DNA from: Clostridia bacterium
Lineage (GTDB): Bacteria > Bacillota > Clostridia > Christensenellales > Aristaeellaceae
DNA length: 64,000 nt
Assembly (NCBI GenBank): GCA_017410455.1
Contig: JAFQQT010000040.1
Location: forward strand, 22,773 to 86,772
Direction of reading: 5' to 3'
The position numbers and the translations under genes were made by a program. This document shows, piece after piece, positions 1 to 8,326 of this stretch; within the stretch, counting starts at the first letter, position 1; each line of letters starts with the position of its first letter. Below the pieces are notes generated by a model. It saw nothing but the letters and a program-made list of their open reading frames with translations, was not told where the DNA came from and did no database searches.

Positions 1-119
1 TAGGGCAGCGCGTCCATGGCAGCAAAGCCCTCCGGGGTGCCCGCGCCGATATCGCAGTACGCCATGCGCCACACGCCGTTCAGGCTGATGTCCATCCGCA
101 TCGCAATCGCTCCGTTCAT
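1..119 (-). CDS. Partial glycoside hydrolase (probable GH2, N-terminal end only)
   Basis: The first 39 codons of a gene run off the left edge of the window. The start codon at 119 shares its A with the stop codon of the upstream isomerase gene (TGATG), so the two are translationally coupled. Internal ATGs at 101 and 95 are alternative starts. The peptide contains DISLNGVWRMAYCD, which resembles the N-terminal sugar-binding domain of GH2 beta-mannosidase and beta-galactosidase-type enzymes (a pattern near LNGxWxL). There is no signal peptide, so a cytoplasmic enzyme is likely. The assignment rests on one short motif and on the carbohydrate context; catalytic residues are outside the window. 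Confidence 0.5.
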   Translation of the reverse strand, partial: MNGAIAMRMDISLNGVWRMAYCDIGAGTPEGFAAMDALP

Positions 120-877
120 CACGCAAAGCCGCAGGCCGTCAGGTACTCATAGCTGCGGCGCAGGCAAGCGAAGGGGTCCTCGCCGTTGCAGTCGTCCTGC
201 TCGACCATCATGTACTGCGTGCCGGCGGCCTCCGCCTTCTCAAACACGCGGCCGAAGTTGATGTTGCCCTCGCCGATGACGGCCATCTTCCGCCCGTAGG
301 CGTAGTCCTTCAGGTGGATGACGGGCACGCGGCCGCTCAGCTTTTCGACCCACTGCGCCGGGTCGCCGCCGCCCGCCTGAATCCAGAAGGTGTCCAGCGT
401 GAAGCCCATGTCCTCTTCCGGGATGCTCTCCGCCAGGTATTCGAGGATGATCCGCTTCCCGTCGGGGGTGCGCTTGAACTCCTGATCGTGGTTGTGATAC
501 ATGAAGTAGCGGCCGCCCTCACGGATCTGTACCGCGATGGCCGGGTAGGTGGCCATGAAGTGCGCGAGATTCGCGTCCTCCTTGCTCTCGTCAAAGGCGT
601 ACCAGCCCAGGCCGATGTTCTCGCATCCAAAGACGTGGTGATCCGCGATGACCTGCGTCAATTCGCCCGTCAGGCGCGGCACGGGGATGTGGGTCAGCAC
701 GCAGCGAAGACCGTTTGCGTCCAGCTGCTCCTTCAGCCACTGCGCGTCGTAGGGGCAGGTGCCGGAGATTTGCACGGTCCTGTAGCCGATGTCCGCCACC
801 CTGCGCAGGGTCAGGGCGAAGTCATCGAGGGTCTGGCACTGGTTGCGGACGGTGTAGAGCTGTGCGCCGATTCGCAT
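119..877 (-). CDS. Sugar phosphate isomerase/epimerase family protein (xylose isomerase-like TIM barrel)
   Basis: This is a 252-residue cytoplasmic protein with the typical opening MRIGAQLYTVR followed by (beta/alpha)8 signatures of the AP endonuclease 2/xylose isomerase-like family. Visible are GYRTVQISG, YHNHDQEF with metal-type His residues (about 127-130), FTLDTFWIQAGG, VIHLKDY with the conserved H and D, and a C-terminal MMVEQDD. The family isomerises or epimerises sugars, keto-sugars and inositols with a divalent metal; the substrate cannot be read from sequence. A good RBS (AGGAGG) precedes the ATG. It lies 12 bases after the 890-2053 gene and overlaps the start of the GH2-like gene, so it probably belongs to a sugar-catabolic operon. 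Confidence 0.85.
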   Translation of the reverse strand: MRIGAQLYTVRNQCQTLDDFALTLRRVADIGYRTVQISGTCPYDAQWLKEQLDANGLRCVLTHIPVPRLTGELTQVIADHHVFGCENIGLGWYAFDESKEDANLAHFMATYPAIAVQIREGGRYFMYHNHDQEFKRTPDGKRIILEYLAESIPEEDMGFTLDTFWIQAGGGDPAQWVEKLSGRVPVIHLKDYAYGRKMAVIGEGNINFGRVFEKAEAAGTQYMMVEQDDCNGEDPFACLRRSYEYLTACGFA

Positions 878-889
878 GGGGATACCTCC

Positions 890-2053
890 TTATTCAGTCA
901 TAGCATCCACATCCACCCAGTACGGGACGAAGCGGATCTTCTGCCTTGGGCTGCTGTGATGGGTCGCGCCAGCCGGGTTTTCCATCGGGATGACCCAGAC
1001 ATGCGTGATCTCCGAGCGATTCAGCCCATCATCCTTGAACGTGCCGCCGATGAAAGTCAGGTTAAGCCGGAATTCATTGGCCTGGCTTATGTCATACGCC
1101 TTTTTGGTGCGTGCCAGCGGCGAATCCGGGTTGACGCCCCGGAAGATGGGCGCATCCGGGAATGCAACCTCCCAGCCCTTCCCGCCATCCCTGAACGTCA
1201 CCCGACGTGGGACAGCCTTTGCCTCATATTCCACCGGGGCGGGGTGGCCGCAGTTCCTGTTCAGCGTATTGTCCAGGTGCGCACAGGCACAGCGCCAGTC
1301 CTCCGCGTCATAGCCCTCAGCCTTCATCAGCACGCGGATCCCCTTTCCCGCGCCGCCGCAGGGCTTGACGCTCACACCGATGGAATTGCCATAGCCGCCG
1401 CATACCAGCGCGAACGCCGGCGGCGCGTCCTCCGGCATCATCAGCGGCACAGCTTCCTCCCCCGCCCGGTCGAACCCCAGCACCGCGAAGGGTTCCGCGT
1501 CCTCGTCGATAAACAGCGCTTCCGGCGTGTACCCAAAGAGCGCCGCCATCTCCTGCGCGGCTGACTCGGAGAAGACCCGATCCTCATCGTCCACGGCGAG
1601 AATGCGCCGGAACTCCGCCCGGGCCGCCTCATCCGGCAGCAGGGCGTCGAACACGGACAGGTCCTCGCTGTCGGTCATGGCCTCGTCGTCCTCGTCGATG
1701 AAGCCGACATGGACGTGCTGCACGGTTTTGCCATCCGTGGCGGCCACATAGAGGAAGTCGCTGTCAAAGTTCATGAAGTAGAGGATGGGCGTGTGCATTT
1801 CGGCGGAGAGCTGGCGCAGAAGCTCCGTCTGTGCGCCGAGATCCTCCGGCATATCCAGCGCGATGGTCAGCCATGCGCTCTTTTTGTCGTGATGCAGGGG
1901 CAGCACGAGGGCGGCGGAATCCGCATCAGCGGCTTTCGTGTAGCCCATGCGTTCAAAGCCCTCGCGGATGGCCTTGCGGGTCGCGGGGGCGGTGGGGGTC
2001 TTGCCCGGTGCGCCGGTCTTCTTCACCAGCGCGGCAGCGAATGTGTAGCCCAT
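890..2053 (-). CDS. Hypothetical protein, 387 residues
   Basis: I do not recognise this protein. It starts with MGYTFAAALVKKTG after a clear AGGAG site and has no signal peptide or membrane segment. Residues 1-110 look like a compact alpha/beta domain (HHDKKSAWLTIALD, ILYFMNFDSDFLYVAATDG). Residues about 110-190 are strongly acidic (FIDEDDEAMTDSEDLSVFD). The C-terminal half (about 215-387) is beta-rich, with FALVCGGYGNSIGVSVKPCGG and VPRRVTFRDGGKGWEVAFPD. Many DE-rich loops suggest a soluble cytoplasmic protein. It sits between a GH43 remnant and a sugar isomerase, but the context gives no firm role. Confidence 0.6.
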   Translation of the reverse strand: MGYTFAAALVKKTGAPGKTPTAPATRKAIREGFERMGYTKAADADSAALVLPLHHDKKSAWLTIALDMPEDLGAQTELLRQLSAEMHTPILYFMNFDSDFLYVAATDGKTVQHVHVGFIDEDDEAMTDSEDLSVFDALLPDEAARAEFRRILAVDDEDRVFSESAAQEMAALFGYTPEALFIDEDAEPFAVLGFDRAGEEAVPLMMPEDAPPAFALVCGGYGNSIGVSVKPCGGAGKGIRVLMKAEGYDAEDWRCACAHLDNTLNRNCGHPAPVEYEAKAVPRRVTFRDGGKGWEVAFPDAPIFRGVNPDSPLARTKKAYDISQANEFRLNLTFIGGTFKDDGLNRSEITHVWVIPMENPAGATHHSSPRQKIRFVPYWVDVDAMTE

Positions 2054-2066
2054 ATTTGCTCCTCCA

Positions 2067-2430
2067 TCAGTAGGTGTAGGTGATCAGCAGGTCGTCAAAT
2101 CGCGTCGAGCCCCGGCCCTGGGCGTACAAGCCCAGCACCACGCCGGTGAAGGGCGAGGAGACCTCGTTGGAGAGCCACTTCGACTGGGCGGAGCCGAGGT
2201 GCTGCTCGCCATCCGCCGTGCGCAGACAGAAATCGTAATGCAGGCTGTCCGCGCGGATGACCAGCTCCGCCGTGTCGCCCTCGATGGGCACGATGGCCTG
2301 ATCGTGGCGGATGCCGCCGATGTTCATCTTCAGCACGACAGCCTTGCCGCCGTCCGCCATTTCACGGATGGCAAGGTCGTAGTGCTCGGACTCGGTGGAA
2401 TAGAGGGACAGGCCGCCCCCCGTCCGGCGT
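2067..2430 (-). pseudogene. Remnant of a GH43 enzyme: C-terminal concanavalin A-like domain only
   Basis: An open frame of about 120 codons reads GGGLSLYSTESEHYDLAIRE, continues through VVLKMNIGG, and ends FTGVVLGLYAQGRGSTRFDD. This matches the C-terminal jelly-roll domain found in GH43 beta-xylosidases and arabinofuranosidases (AGLxxYxxExxHYDLxI followed by FTGxxxGLYAxGxG near the end). The catalytic five-bladed propeller of about 300 residues is absent. The recognisable sequence begins about codon 15 of the frame, immediately next to the stop of the 2434-3438 gene. I infer that a deletion removed the catalytic half. A separate beta-sandwich protein is possible but less likely, because no RBS or sensible start precedes the homologous part. 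Confidence 0.65.
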
Positions 2431-2433
2431 GAA

Positions 2434-3438
2434 TCATTCCTGTGCCTCACGGACATACGTCCACACATCCTCCCCGACGGTGCGGATCAGCTGGCCGTCG
2501 GTCAGGACAAATACATACTCCTTGCTGCCGATGGAGAGGATCACGCAGCCATCCACGAATGTCCAGCTGCCATCGTTCCAGGAGACGCCCACGCCACTGC
2601 GGGCGGAGCCGTCCGCATTCAGCTCGATGGTCATGGTCTTTGCCCACAGCCGGGGGTCGTTCATGATCGCGTCCCGGTCGAAATGCAGGCTCCCATTGGT
2701 CAGGCTGGCGGCCTGCCAGAGGCCGACACAGGCGGCAGGCGACTTCTCCACCGCGTCCCCCACGCGTTCCAACGTGAACACAGCGCCGCTGTACTCCACG
2801 CTCACCAGCAGGCCGTCCGTCAGATGGAAGGTCAGGGGCGCATCGCCGATGGTCACGATGATGCTGTCCCCTTCCACCGTCCAGCTGCCGACCAGCTGTT
2901 CGCGGCCGTTGTCGCCCCAGGCGCTGCCGTCTTCATACAGCTCGATGATCAGGTTCGCACCCGTCGCCTGAATCGCTTCCTTGTCCATCACCATGTCACC
3001 CATGGTCAGGCGGCAAAGTTCCCAGCGGCCCGTCAGGTCAGGAGCGGCGGACGCCTTCTCCACCGCGTCCCCCACGCGTTCCAACGTGAACACAGCGCCG
3101 CTGTACTCCACGCTCACCAGCAGGCCGTCCGTCAGATGGAAGGTCAGGGGCGCATCGTCGATGTTCACGATGACGCCGTCCCCTTCCACCGTCCAGCTGC
3201 CGTCCACCTGTTCGCGGCCGTTGTCGCCCCAGGCGCTGCCGTCTTCATACAGCTCGATGATCAGGTTCGCGCCCGTCGCCTGAATCGCTTCCTTGTCCAT
3301 CACCATGTCACCCATGGTCAGGCGGCAAAGTTCCCAGCGGCCCACGAGGGCAGAGGCGTCCACCGCCGGCGTTTCAGCCTGCGCGGCGGTCAGCATCAGG
3401 AGCATCAGCGTCAGAAGCATCAGCAGGAATCTCTTCAT
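2434..3438 (-). CDS. Secreted protein with three lipocalin-like repeat domains
   Basis: This 334-residue protein begins with a signal peptide (MKRFLLMLLTLMLLMLTAAQAET, cleavage near residue 22). Three repeats of about 104 residues follow. Each opens with VGRWELCRLTMGDM or an equivalent, then IELYEDGSAWGDNG, GSWTVEGD and a closing SGAVFTLERVGD. The pattern WELxxL...xxLxxDGTxxxxxxxxxGxW...YxLxxxxL is typical of small calycin or lipocalin-like beta barrels found in secreted Clostridia proteins. Repeats 1 and 2 are almost identical even in DNA, while repeat 3 is diverged (VGLWQAASLTNGSLHFD). The function is unknown; ligand or cell-surface binding is a guess. It starts 58 bases after the GH5 gene and may be co-transcribed with it. 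Confidence 0.75.
   Translation of the reverse strand: MKRFLLMLLTLMLLMLTAAQAETPAVDASALVGRWELCRLTMGDMVMDKEAIQATGANLIIELYEDGSAWGDNGREQVDGSWTVEGDGVIVNIDDAPLTFHLTDGLLVSVEYSGAVFTLERVGDAVEKASAAPDLTGRWELCRLTMGDMVMDKEAIQATGANLIIELYEDGSAWGDNGREQLVGSWTVEGDSIIVTIGDAPLTFHLTDGLLVSVEYSGAVFTLERVGDAVEKSPAACVGLWQAASLTNGSLHFDRDAIMNDPRLWAKTMTIELNADGSARSGVGVSWNDGSWTFVDGCVILSIGSKEYVFVLTDGQLIRTVGEDVWTYVREAQE
2743..3344. repeat. Near-identical direct repeat, 312-bp period, inside the lipocalin-like gene
   Basis: About 290 bp beginning CTTCTCCACCGCGTCCCCCA at 2743 recur from 3055 with only a few substitutions. They correspond to repeats 2 and 1 of the encoded protein. The near identity at the DNA level indicates a recent tandem duplication of one domain. 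Confidence 0.9.
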
Positions 3439-3496
3439 GTTCGGTTCCTCCGTATCTGGTCAGCAGGCTGCCCGCATACGCCGCGGCCTGCATATC

Positions 3497-5722
3497 TCAT
3501 TCGGCATACTGCCAGTTCGTAATGGTGAAGGTGATGGTGACAACCTTCGGCTCCATACCGTCGGGGAAGATGACGTTGTAGGTGGTCTTGTCCTCGACGA
3601 CCTCCTCGACATAGGAGCCGTCCCAGGCGTTGAGGGGATCGTTGGTATCGAGCTTGCCGTTGGCCTTCAGGGCACTCTTGGGTGCGTGCTCCTTGATGGT
3701 CATGGCCACGCCGTCGATGACGATCTCGTCCCAGTGGATGTCGCAGCTGGACAGCACGCCGGACTTGCTGCTGATGTCGTACAGATACAGCGCGCCGATG
3801 CCGTTGAGGCTCGTGACGCCCGCGTCCTTCGCCGCCTGGGAGAGGTGCTTCTCGCAGTCGAAGGTGATGGTGTAGGTGCCATCGCCCATCAGGGTCACAA
3901 TATCGGACACGTCGTTGCCGTAGTAGCCGTGCTCCTGATCGTTGTAGTACGCGCCCACGGCCACGTTCACGCCGCCCTTGGGGGCCGCGTCCTTTGCCTC
4001 CACCTTCACGGCGATGGTGGTCTTCTTGCCCGTGGAAGTGATGACGGTCACCTTGGCGGTGCCTTCGGCGATGCCCACCAGCTTGCCCAGCGGGTTGACC
4101 ATGGCGATGCGGTTATCGCTGGAAACGAAGTAGACCGCGTCGGTGTGGCTGGCGGGGGCGACGGTCACATCCAGCTGCAGGGAGGTACCGGCCTTCAGCG
4201 TCACCTCGGCGGGGGCGTTGATGGCGGTGACGGGGGTCTCCACCTTGGCATTGCGGACGATGACGATGATCTCCGCCTTCGCCGTACCGCTCTGGCTCAT
4301 GACCGTCACCTTGGAGGAGCCGGGGGCCTTGCCGCGCAGCACGCCCTGATTGACGCTCACGACCTCGGGATTGGAGGAGGTGTAGACCAGCACATCCTTT
4401 GCGTCGGCAGGTTCGGCGGTCACATTCAGCGTCAGCGTCTCGCCGGACGCGAGGAAGACCTGCTTCTGTGCCACGGTGATCTTCTCAAAGGAGGGGAAGC
4501 TGGGGGCGACGGCCTTGTCCTCGTACTGGGTCAGGCCCTTGAGGATGTTCTGGCGCAGATCGCCCTCGATGGGCAGGTGGTAGCCGCGCATCATCGCAGA
4601 AACCACGCCGGGGAAGGGCTGCTCGCAGGTCTTGCGGTCAAAGAAGCACATGCTGTAGTCAGCGGGCTTGGCGTTGAAGTTGTAGGTGCCGGCGGACCAG
4701 CAGATGGGCACCACGCCGCACATGACGCTCATGCGGGTCACGGCCTCGTAGTAATAGGCGCGGGCGCCGTCGTTGTTCTTGTGGGCCGCGCCGTACTCGC
4801 CCAGCACCACCGGGATGCCCTGGTCGGTGAACTTCTCCTTCAGGCCCAGGAAGTTCTGCATCAGGGTCAGTGCCTTGTCCTGGTTCCAGATGGTGGCGTT
4901 CATGTTGTCCTGCAGGCCGAAGACCCAGTCGTAGTCATGCACGGAGAGCATCAGGCGGGCCGGCTCGCAGGTATCGGTGGGCATGGTGAAGCCGTAGGAG
5001 GCGTTCAGCACGTTGACGATGTTGGTGTAGCGGGGCACCACCATCAGCCAGCGGCGGGCATTGTTGCCGCCGGTGGCGCGCACGGTGTCCACGAAGATCT
5101 GGTTGAGCTCCTCGATGTGGCGGAAGTCGCGCTTGATGCCGGCGGTGGAGTTGTCATCGCCGGTGACCTCGTTCATGCACTCGAAGATGATATGCTCGTC
5201 ATAATCGCGGAAGCGGAGGGCGATCTGCTGCCACACGGCGGCGAACTTCTCCTTCACGGCCTCCCACTTCTCGCCCTCGGCGGCCACGCGCAGCCAGCCG
5301 GTCTGCTCCGCGCCGTCGTGGTGGATGTTGATGATGACGTACATGTCATGCCGGACGGCGTAGTCCACCACGTCCTGCACGCGGCTGAGCCATTCCTCGT
5401 TGATGGCATAGCCGTTCTCGTCGTCGATCATGGTTCCCCAGGTCACGGGGATGCGCACGGTGGAGAAGCCCGCATCGTGCACGGCGGTGATCAGCGCAGG
5501 CGTGGTGTACACGGGCTGCCAGAGCACCTCGTCGGGGGTGAAGGCGGTGTGGGCGTCGAAGGTGTTGCCCAGGTTCCAGCCCAGGCCCATCTCGCGGGTG
5601 ATGGTGGCCGCGTCAATGTCGCGGAAGGGCATCACGGGGGCGGCCGTGTCTTCCGCCGCCGCAACAGGCAGGACGGACAGCGCCATCAGGATGCAGAGGA
5701 TGAGGGAGAGGATGCGCTTCAT
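3497..5722 (-). CDS. Secreted GH5 endo-beta-glucanase/mannanase with two Ig-like domains
   Basis: This 741-residue secreted enzyme has its ATG at 5722, preceded by AAGGAGG and followed by the signal peptide MKRILSLILCILMALSVLPVA; an in-frame upstream extension lacks an RBS and is rejected. Residues 40-370 form a GH5 barrel: GWNLGNTFDA, VRIPVTWG, INIHHDG, the acid/base Glu185 in FECMNE, VHDYDW, and the nucleophile Glu309 in VLGEYGA. Two Big_2-type Ig-like domains follow (about 420-500 and 505-585), then a beta-rich tail (about 590-741) that may bind carbohydrate. GH5 enzymes cleave beta-1,4-glucans or mannans by a retaining mechanism. It probably supplies oligosaccharides to the nearby beta-glycosidases and phosphorylase. 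Confidence 0.9.
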   Translation of the reverse strand: MKRILSLILCILMALSVLPVAAAEDTAAPVMPFRDIDAATITREMGLGWNLGNTFDAHTAFTPDEVLWQPVYTTPALITAVHDAGFSTVRIPVTWGTMIDDENGYAINEEWLSRVQDVVDYAVRHDMYVIINIHHDGAEQTGWLRVAAEGEKWEAVKEKFAAVWQQIALRFRDYDEHIIFECMNEVTGDDNSTAGIKRDFRHIEELNQIFVDTVRATGGNNARRWLMVVPRYTNIVNVLNASYGFTMPTDTCEPARLMLSVHDYDWVFGLQDNMNATIWNQDKALTLMQNFLGLKEKFTDQGIPVVLGEYGAAHKNNDGARAYYYEAVTRMSVMCGVVPICWSAGTYNFNAKPADYSMCFFDRKTCEQPFPGVVSAMMRGYHLPIEGDLRQNILKGLTQYEDKAVAPSFPSFEKITVAQKQVFLASGETLTLNVTAEPADAKDVLVYTSSNPEVVSVNQGVLRGKAPGSSKVTVMSQSGTAKAEIIVIVRNAKVETPVTAINAPAEVTLKAGTSLQLDVTVAPASHTDAVYFVSSDNRIAMVNPLGKLVGIAEGTAKVTVITSTGKKTTIAVKVEAKDAAPKGGVNVAVGAYYNDQEHGYYGNDVSDIVTLMGDGTYTITFDCEKHLSQAAKDAGVTSLNGIGALYLYDISSKSGVLSSCDIHWDEIVIDGVAMTIKEHAPKSALKANGKLDTNDPLNAWDGSYVEEVVEDKTTYNVIFPDGMEPKVVTITFTITNWQYAE

Positions 5723-5775
5723 GGGGGTACCTCCTTTGTTTTGGGGTGGGCAGAGCGGGGGGAGCGGGGGGACTT

Positions 5776-5882
5776 TAATGAATAATGAATAATGAATAGT
5801 GAATAATGAATAATTGGATGGTGGACCGTACTCCACTATTCATTATTCATTAGCGAAGCGACTTCATTATTCATTATTCATT
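5776..5882. repeat. AT-rich ATTCATTATTCATT dyad element
   Basis: Tandem AATGAATAATGAAT units at 5778-5813 face tandem TATTCATTATTCATT units at 5837-5882, with TAGCGAAGCGACTT in between. The two halves are reverse complements and can fold into a long imperfect hairpin. The composition (mostly A and T) contrasts sharply with the GC-rich genes on both sides. It lies between two GH genes and looks like a dispersed non-coding element. Confidence 0.7.
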
Positions 5883-5928
5883 TCCGGTTGGCTATGGCCT
5901 CCCGGCAGGGAAAGCGCCGCGCCAACCC

Positions 5929-7278
5929 TCACTTCTTAAAAACGAACTTCTCCAGCCGCGTCAGGCAGCGGTCGTGCAGCCCCCAGGACATCTGCGTGCG
6001 GTCGTCGTGGAAGACAAAATACACCGCGTGCCGCCCGGTGATGCAGGGCAGTTTGATCTTCAGCAGCTGGTCATCGCCGGTGAAGCAGCCCTCGCCGATG
6101 GGGGCGCTCTCCGCGTCATCGAGGTGGACGGTGACGCGCCCGGCCTCGCCCAGGCCGCGCAGCTCCATCAGCAGCTCGGTGTGGGTGGCGGAGAAGTCCT
6201 CGCCGAAGTCGAAGTACTTGTAGCCCACCACCGTGCCGGTACGCAGCTCGTCCAGGACGGTGTGGAACTCGTTGAGGTACTTGACCATGCCGCCGCCCCG
6301 CAGCACGCAGGCGCGGTGGGCGGGAGTCGCCTCGTAGGGGTTGAGGGCCTTCGAAAAGCCCAGGGAGGTCATCTCCACCGGGGGGATGGTGCCGTCGGGC
6401 AGGATCTCGATGCGCTCCACGCAGGCCTGGCGGGAGAAGCAGGTGCCGTTGGTCATCCGGTGGTAGAAGATGTACCACTGGTCGCCCACCTTCATGATGG
6501 AGCCGTGGTCGTTGCCGCCGGGGTAATCGTCGCCGTTATCCACGATGTAGCCCCGGTAGGTGAAGAGGCCGATGGGCTTGTCGCTGGTGGCGTAGGCCAG
6601 GCGGCTGCCCCGGCGGGGGGAGTAGATCAGGTAGTAGGTATCGCCGACCTTGCGGGGGGAGCTGGCCTCGAAGAAGCGCTGCTCCTGCGGCACCTCCTCC
6701 CGGTCGTCGATCACATGATGCAGCAGCGTGCCGGGCAGCACGCGGTTCATGGCCGTCGGGTCCAGCTCGTTCATGTGGGAGGCCTCGAAGCCGTAGTAGA
6801 TGTACACGCGGCCGTCATCGTCCACCAGCACGCCGGGGTCGTTGTAGACGCCGCCATCGCCCGCGTCCTCCGGGGCGTACTGGTAGGTGCCAATGACCCG
6901 GAAGGGGCCCTCGGGCCTGTCCGCCACGCTCACGCAGCCCTTGTCGAAGAAGATGTAGGTGAACAGGTAGTACCTGCCGTCCTTCTCCACGCAGTCCGGG
7001 GCGTACATCATGTGCCTGTCGCAGGGCATCATGTCGCACCAGGTCACGTCGGCGGGGTGATCCTCGTCGGCCTGGGCGTGGAAGACGTCGCCGTGGCAGG
7101 TCCAGTGGTCCAGGTCGTCGATGGGCGCAGACCAGACCTTCAGCCGGATATCGCAGAAGTCGCCGGCCAGCGGGCGGTCATGGGAGCCATAGAGGTACAC
7201 GCGGTCGCCGAACACGCGGGGCTCGCCGTCCGGGATGTGTTCCCACAGGGGGAGGATGGGGTTGGGCATGATTTTCAC
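5929..7278 (-). CDS. GH43 family glycoside hydrolase
   Basis: This is a 449-residue protein without a signal peptide, so probably cytoplasmic. The N-terminal part is a GH43 five-bladed propeller: NPILPLWEHIPDGEPRVFGD, YGSHD, VYNDPGVLVDDDG (the pKa-modulating Asp), RFFEASSPRKVGDTYYLIYS (the general-acid Glu), and GGNDHGSIMKVGDQWYIFYH. The C-terminal part (about 330-449) is a beta-sandwich resembling a carbohydrate-binding module (RTGTVVGYKYFDFG, TVHLDD). GH43 enzymes release arabinose, xylose or galactose from plant polysaccharide fragments by inversion. MKIMP starts at 7278, with a second ATG at 7269. A clear promoter lies upstream, back to back with that of nagB. Confidence 0.88.
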   Translation of the reverse strand: MKIMPNPILPLWEHIPDGEPRVFGDRVYLYGSHDRPLAGDFCDIRLKVWSAPIDDLDHWTCHGDVFHAQADEDHPADVTWCDMMPCDRHMMYAPDCVEKDGRYYLFTYIFFDKGCVSVADRPEGPFRVIGTYQYAPEDAGDGGVYNDPGVLVDDDGRVYIYYGFEASHMNELDPTAMNRVLPGTLLHHVIDDREEVPQEQRFFEASSPRKVGDTYYLIYSPRRGSRLAYATSDKPIGLFTYRGYIVDNGDDYPGGNDHGSIMKVGDQWYIFYHRMTNGTCFSRQACVERIEILPDGTIPPVEMTSLGFSKALNPYEATPAHRACVLRGGGMVKYLNEFHTVLDELRTGTVVGYKYFDFGEDFSATHTELLMELRGLGEAGRVTVHLDDAESAPIGEGCFTGDDQLLKIKLPCITGRHAVYFVFHDDRTQMSWGLHDRCLTRLEKFVFKK

Positions 7279-7310
7279 GGCCTCAATCGTTTTCGCTGGG
7301 ATATGCTTAC

Positions 7311-7339
7311 ATTATATCGCAATTTTCACACATTGCCAA
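7311..7339 (-). promoter_or_regulatory. Promoter of the GH43 gene
   Basis: On the minus strand the -35 is TTGGCA (7334-7339) and the -10 is TATAAT (7311-7316), with a 17-bp spacer, about 35 bases upstream of the GH43 start. Confidence 0.7.
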
Positions 7340-7441
7340 TAGGGTACAATCAAAAAACTGCCGCGTCCACCGCCCGGCCCCCTCCCGCCGCCCGCACTCC
7401 ATGTATTGCATACATTTCACGGCTTGTATCATGTCGTCTTC

Positions 7442-7470
7442 TTGCAATGCAGCCCGTTTTCGCGTATACT
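7442..7470 (+). promoter_or_regulatory. Promoter of nagB
   Basis: TTGCAA (7442-7447) and TATACT (7465-7470) are separated by 17 bp and lie 45 bases before the nagB start codon. Confidence 0.6.
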
Positions 7471-7515
7471 CGATATACCCGGTCAATAATACGTCTTAAC
7501 CTCAGGAGGCATCCT

Positions 7516-8250
7516 ATGCAGACGCATGTATTCCTAAACGCTCATCAGGTGGGTCAGGCCGCCGCAACCCTCATCGCCGCGCAGCTCCTGCGCAAGCCGG
7601 ACAGCGTCCTCGGTCTGGCCACCGGCTCCTCCCCCATCCCGACCTATGAGGCCCTCATCGCCATGCATGAGGCCGGCGTGCTGGACTTCTCCCGCGCGAC
7701 CTCCTTCAACCTGGATGAGTACGTCGGCCTCGCCCCCGATCACCCCTGCTCCTACCATGCCTTCATGCAGGAGCACCTGTTCAGCCGCGTCAACATCCGC
7801 CCCCAGAGCGTGCACATCCCCGATGGCGAAGCTGCCGACCTGTACGCCGCCGCCCGCGCCTACGACGACGCCATCCTCGCCGCCGGGGGCATCGACCTGC
7901 AGCTGCTGGGCATCGGCCACAACGGCCACATCGGCTTCAACGAGCCGGGCGAGCACTTCGTCTACGGCTGCCACCGGGTCGCCCTGAGCCAGAGCACCAT
8001 CCAGGCCAACAAGCGCTTCTTCGCCTCGGAGGCGGACGTCCCCCGCTATGCGGTGAGCCTGGGCATCGGCAGCATCATGCAGGCGCGGCAGGTGCTGCTC
8101 ATCGCCACGGGCGAGGACAAGGCCGAGGCTGTCCGCCAGGCGCTGGAGGGCGACGTGAGCCCCCTGTGGCAGGCCTCCATCCTCCGCACCCACCCCGACG
8201 CCATCTTCCTCCTGGACGAAGCCGCCGCCAGCCGCCTCAGCGGCCGGTGA
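7516..8250 (+). CDS. nagB: Glucosamine-6-phosphate deaminase
   Basis: NagB converts glucosamine 6-phosphate to fructose 6-phosphate and ammonia in the cytoplasm, feeding amino sugars into glycolysis. The 244-residue protein is of normal length and shows GLATGSSPIPTYEAL (phosphate loop), FNLDEYVGL with the catalytic Asp and Glu, and GIGHNGHIGFNEPG with the catalytic His. The ATG at 7516 follows CAGGAGG at a 6-base spacing; a far longer upstream in-frame extension has no RBS and reads through the antisense strand of the GH43 gene, so it is rejected. No nagA lies next to it. It is followed after 76 bases by an AraC-type regulator. Confidence 0.95.
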   Translation: MQTHVFLNAHQVGQAAATLIAAQLLRKPDSVLGLATGSSPIPTYEALIAMHEAGVLDFSRATSFNLDEYVGLAPDHPCSYHAFMQEHLFSRVNIRPQSVHIPDGEAADLYAAARAYDDAILAAGGIDLQLLGIGHNGHIGFNEPGEHFVYGCHRVALSQSTIQANKRFFASEADVPRYAVSLGIGSIMQARQVLLIATGEDKAEAVRQALEGDVSPLWQASILRTHPDAIFLLDEAAASRLSGR

Positions 8251-8326
8251 GTCAGCAGAAAAAGTCGGGCAAACCGCGCCAGACTGTGCTATGATGGTCT
8301 CAATCACCGAGCAGGGAGGCATCACC

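Noticed and set aside
3293-5785. 830-codon plus-strand open frame opposite the GH5 gene
   Set aside because: Rich in G, H, V and D repeats, as expected for the complement of GC-rich coding DNA. No start signal.
5974-7515. Long N-terminal extension of nagB
   Set aside because: The open frame runs through the complement of the GH43 gene and the divergent promoters. NagB has its normal length from 7516.
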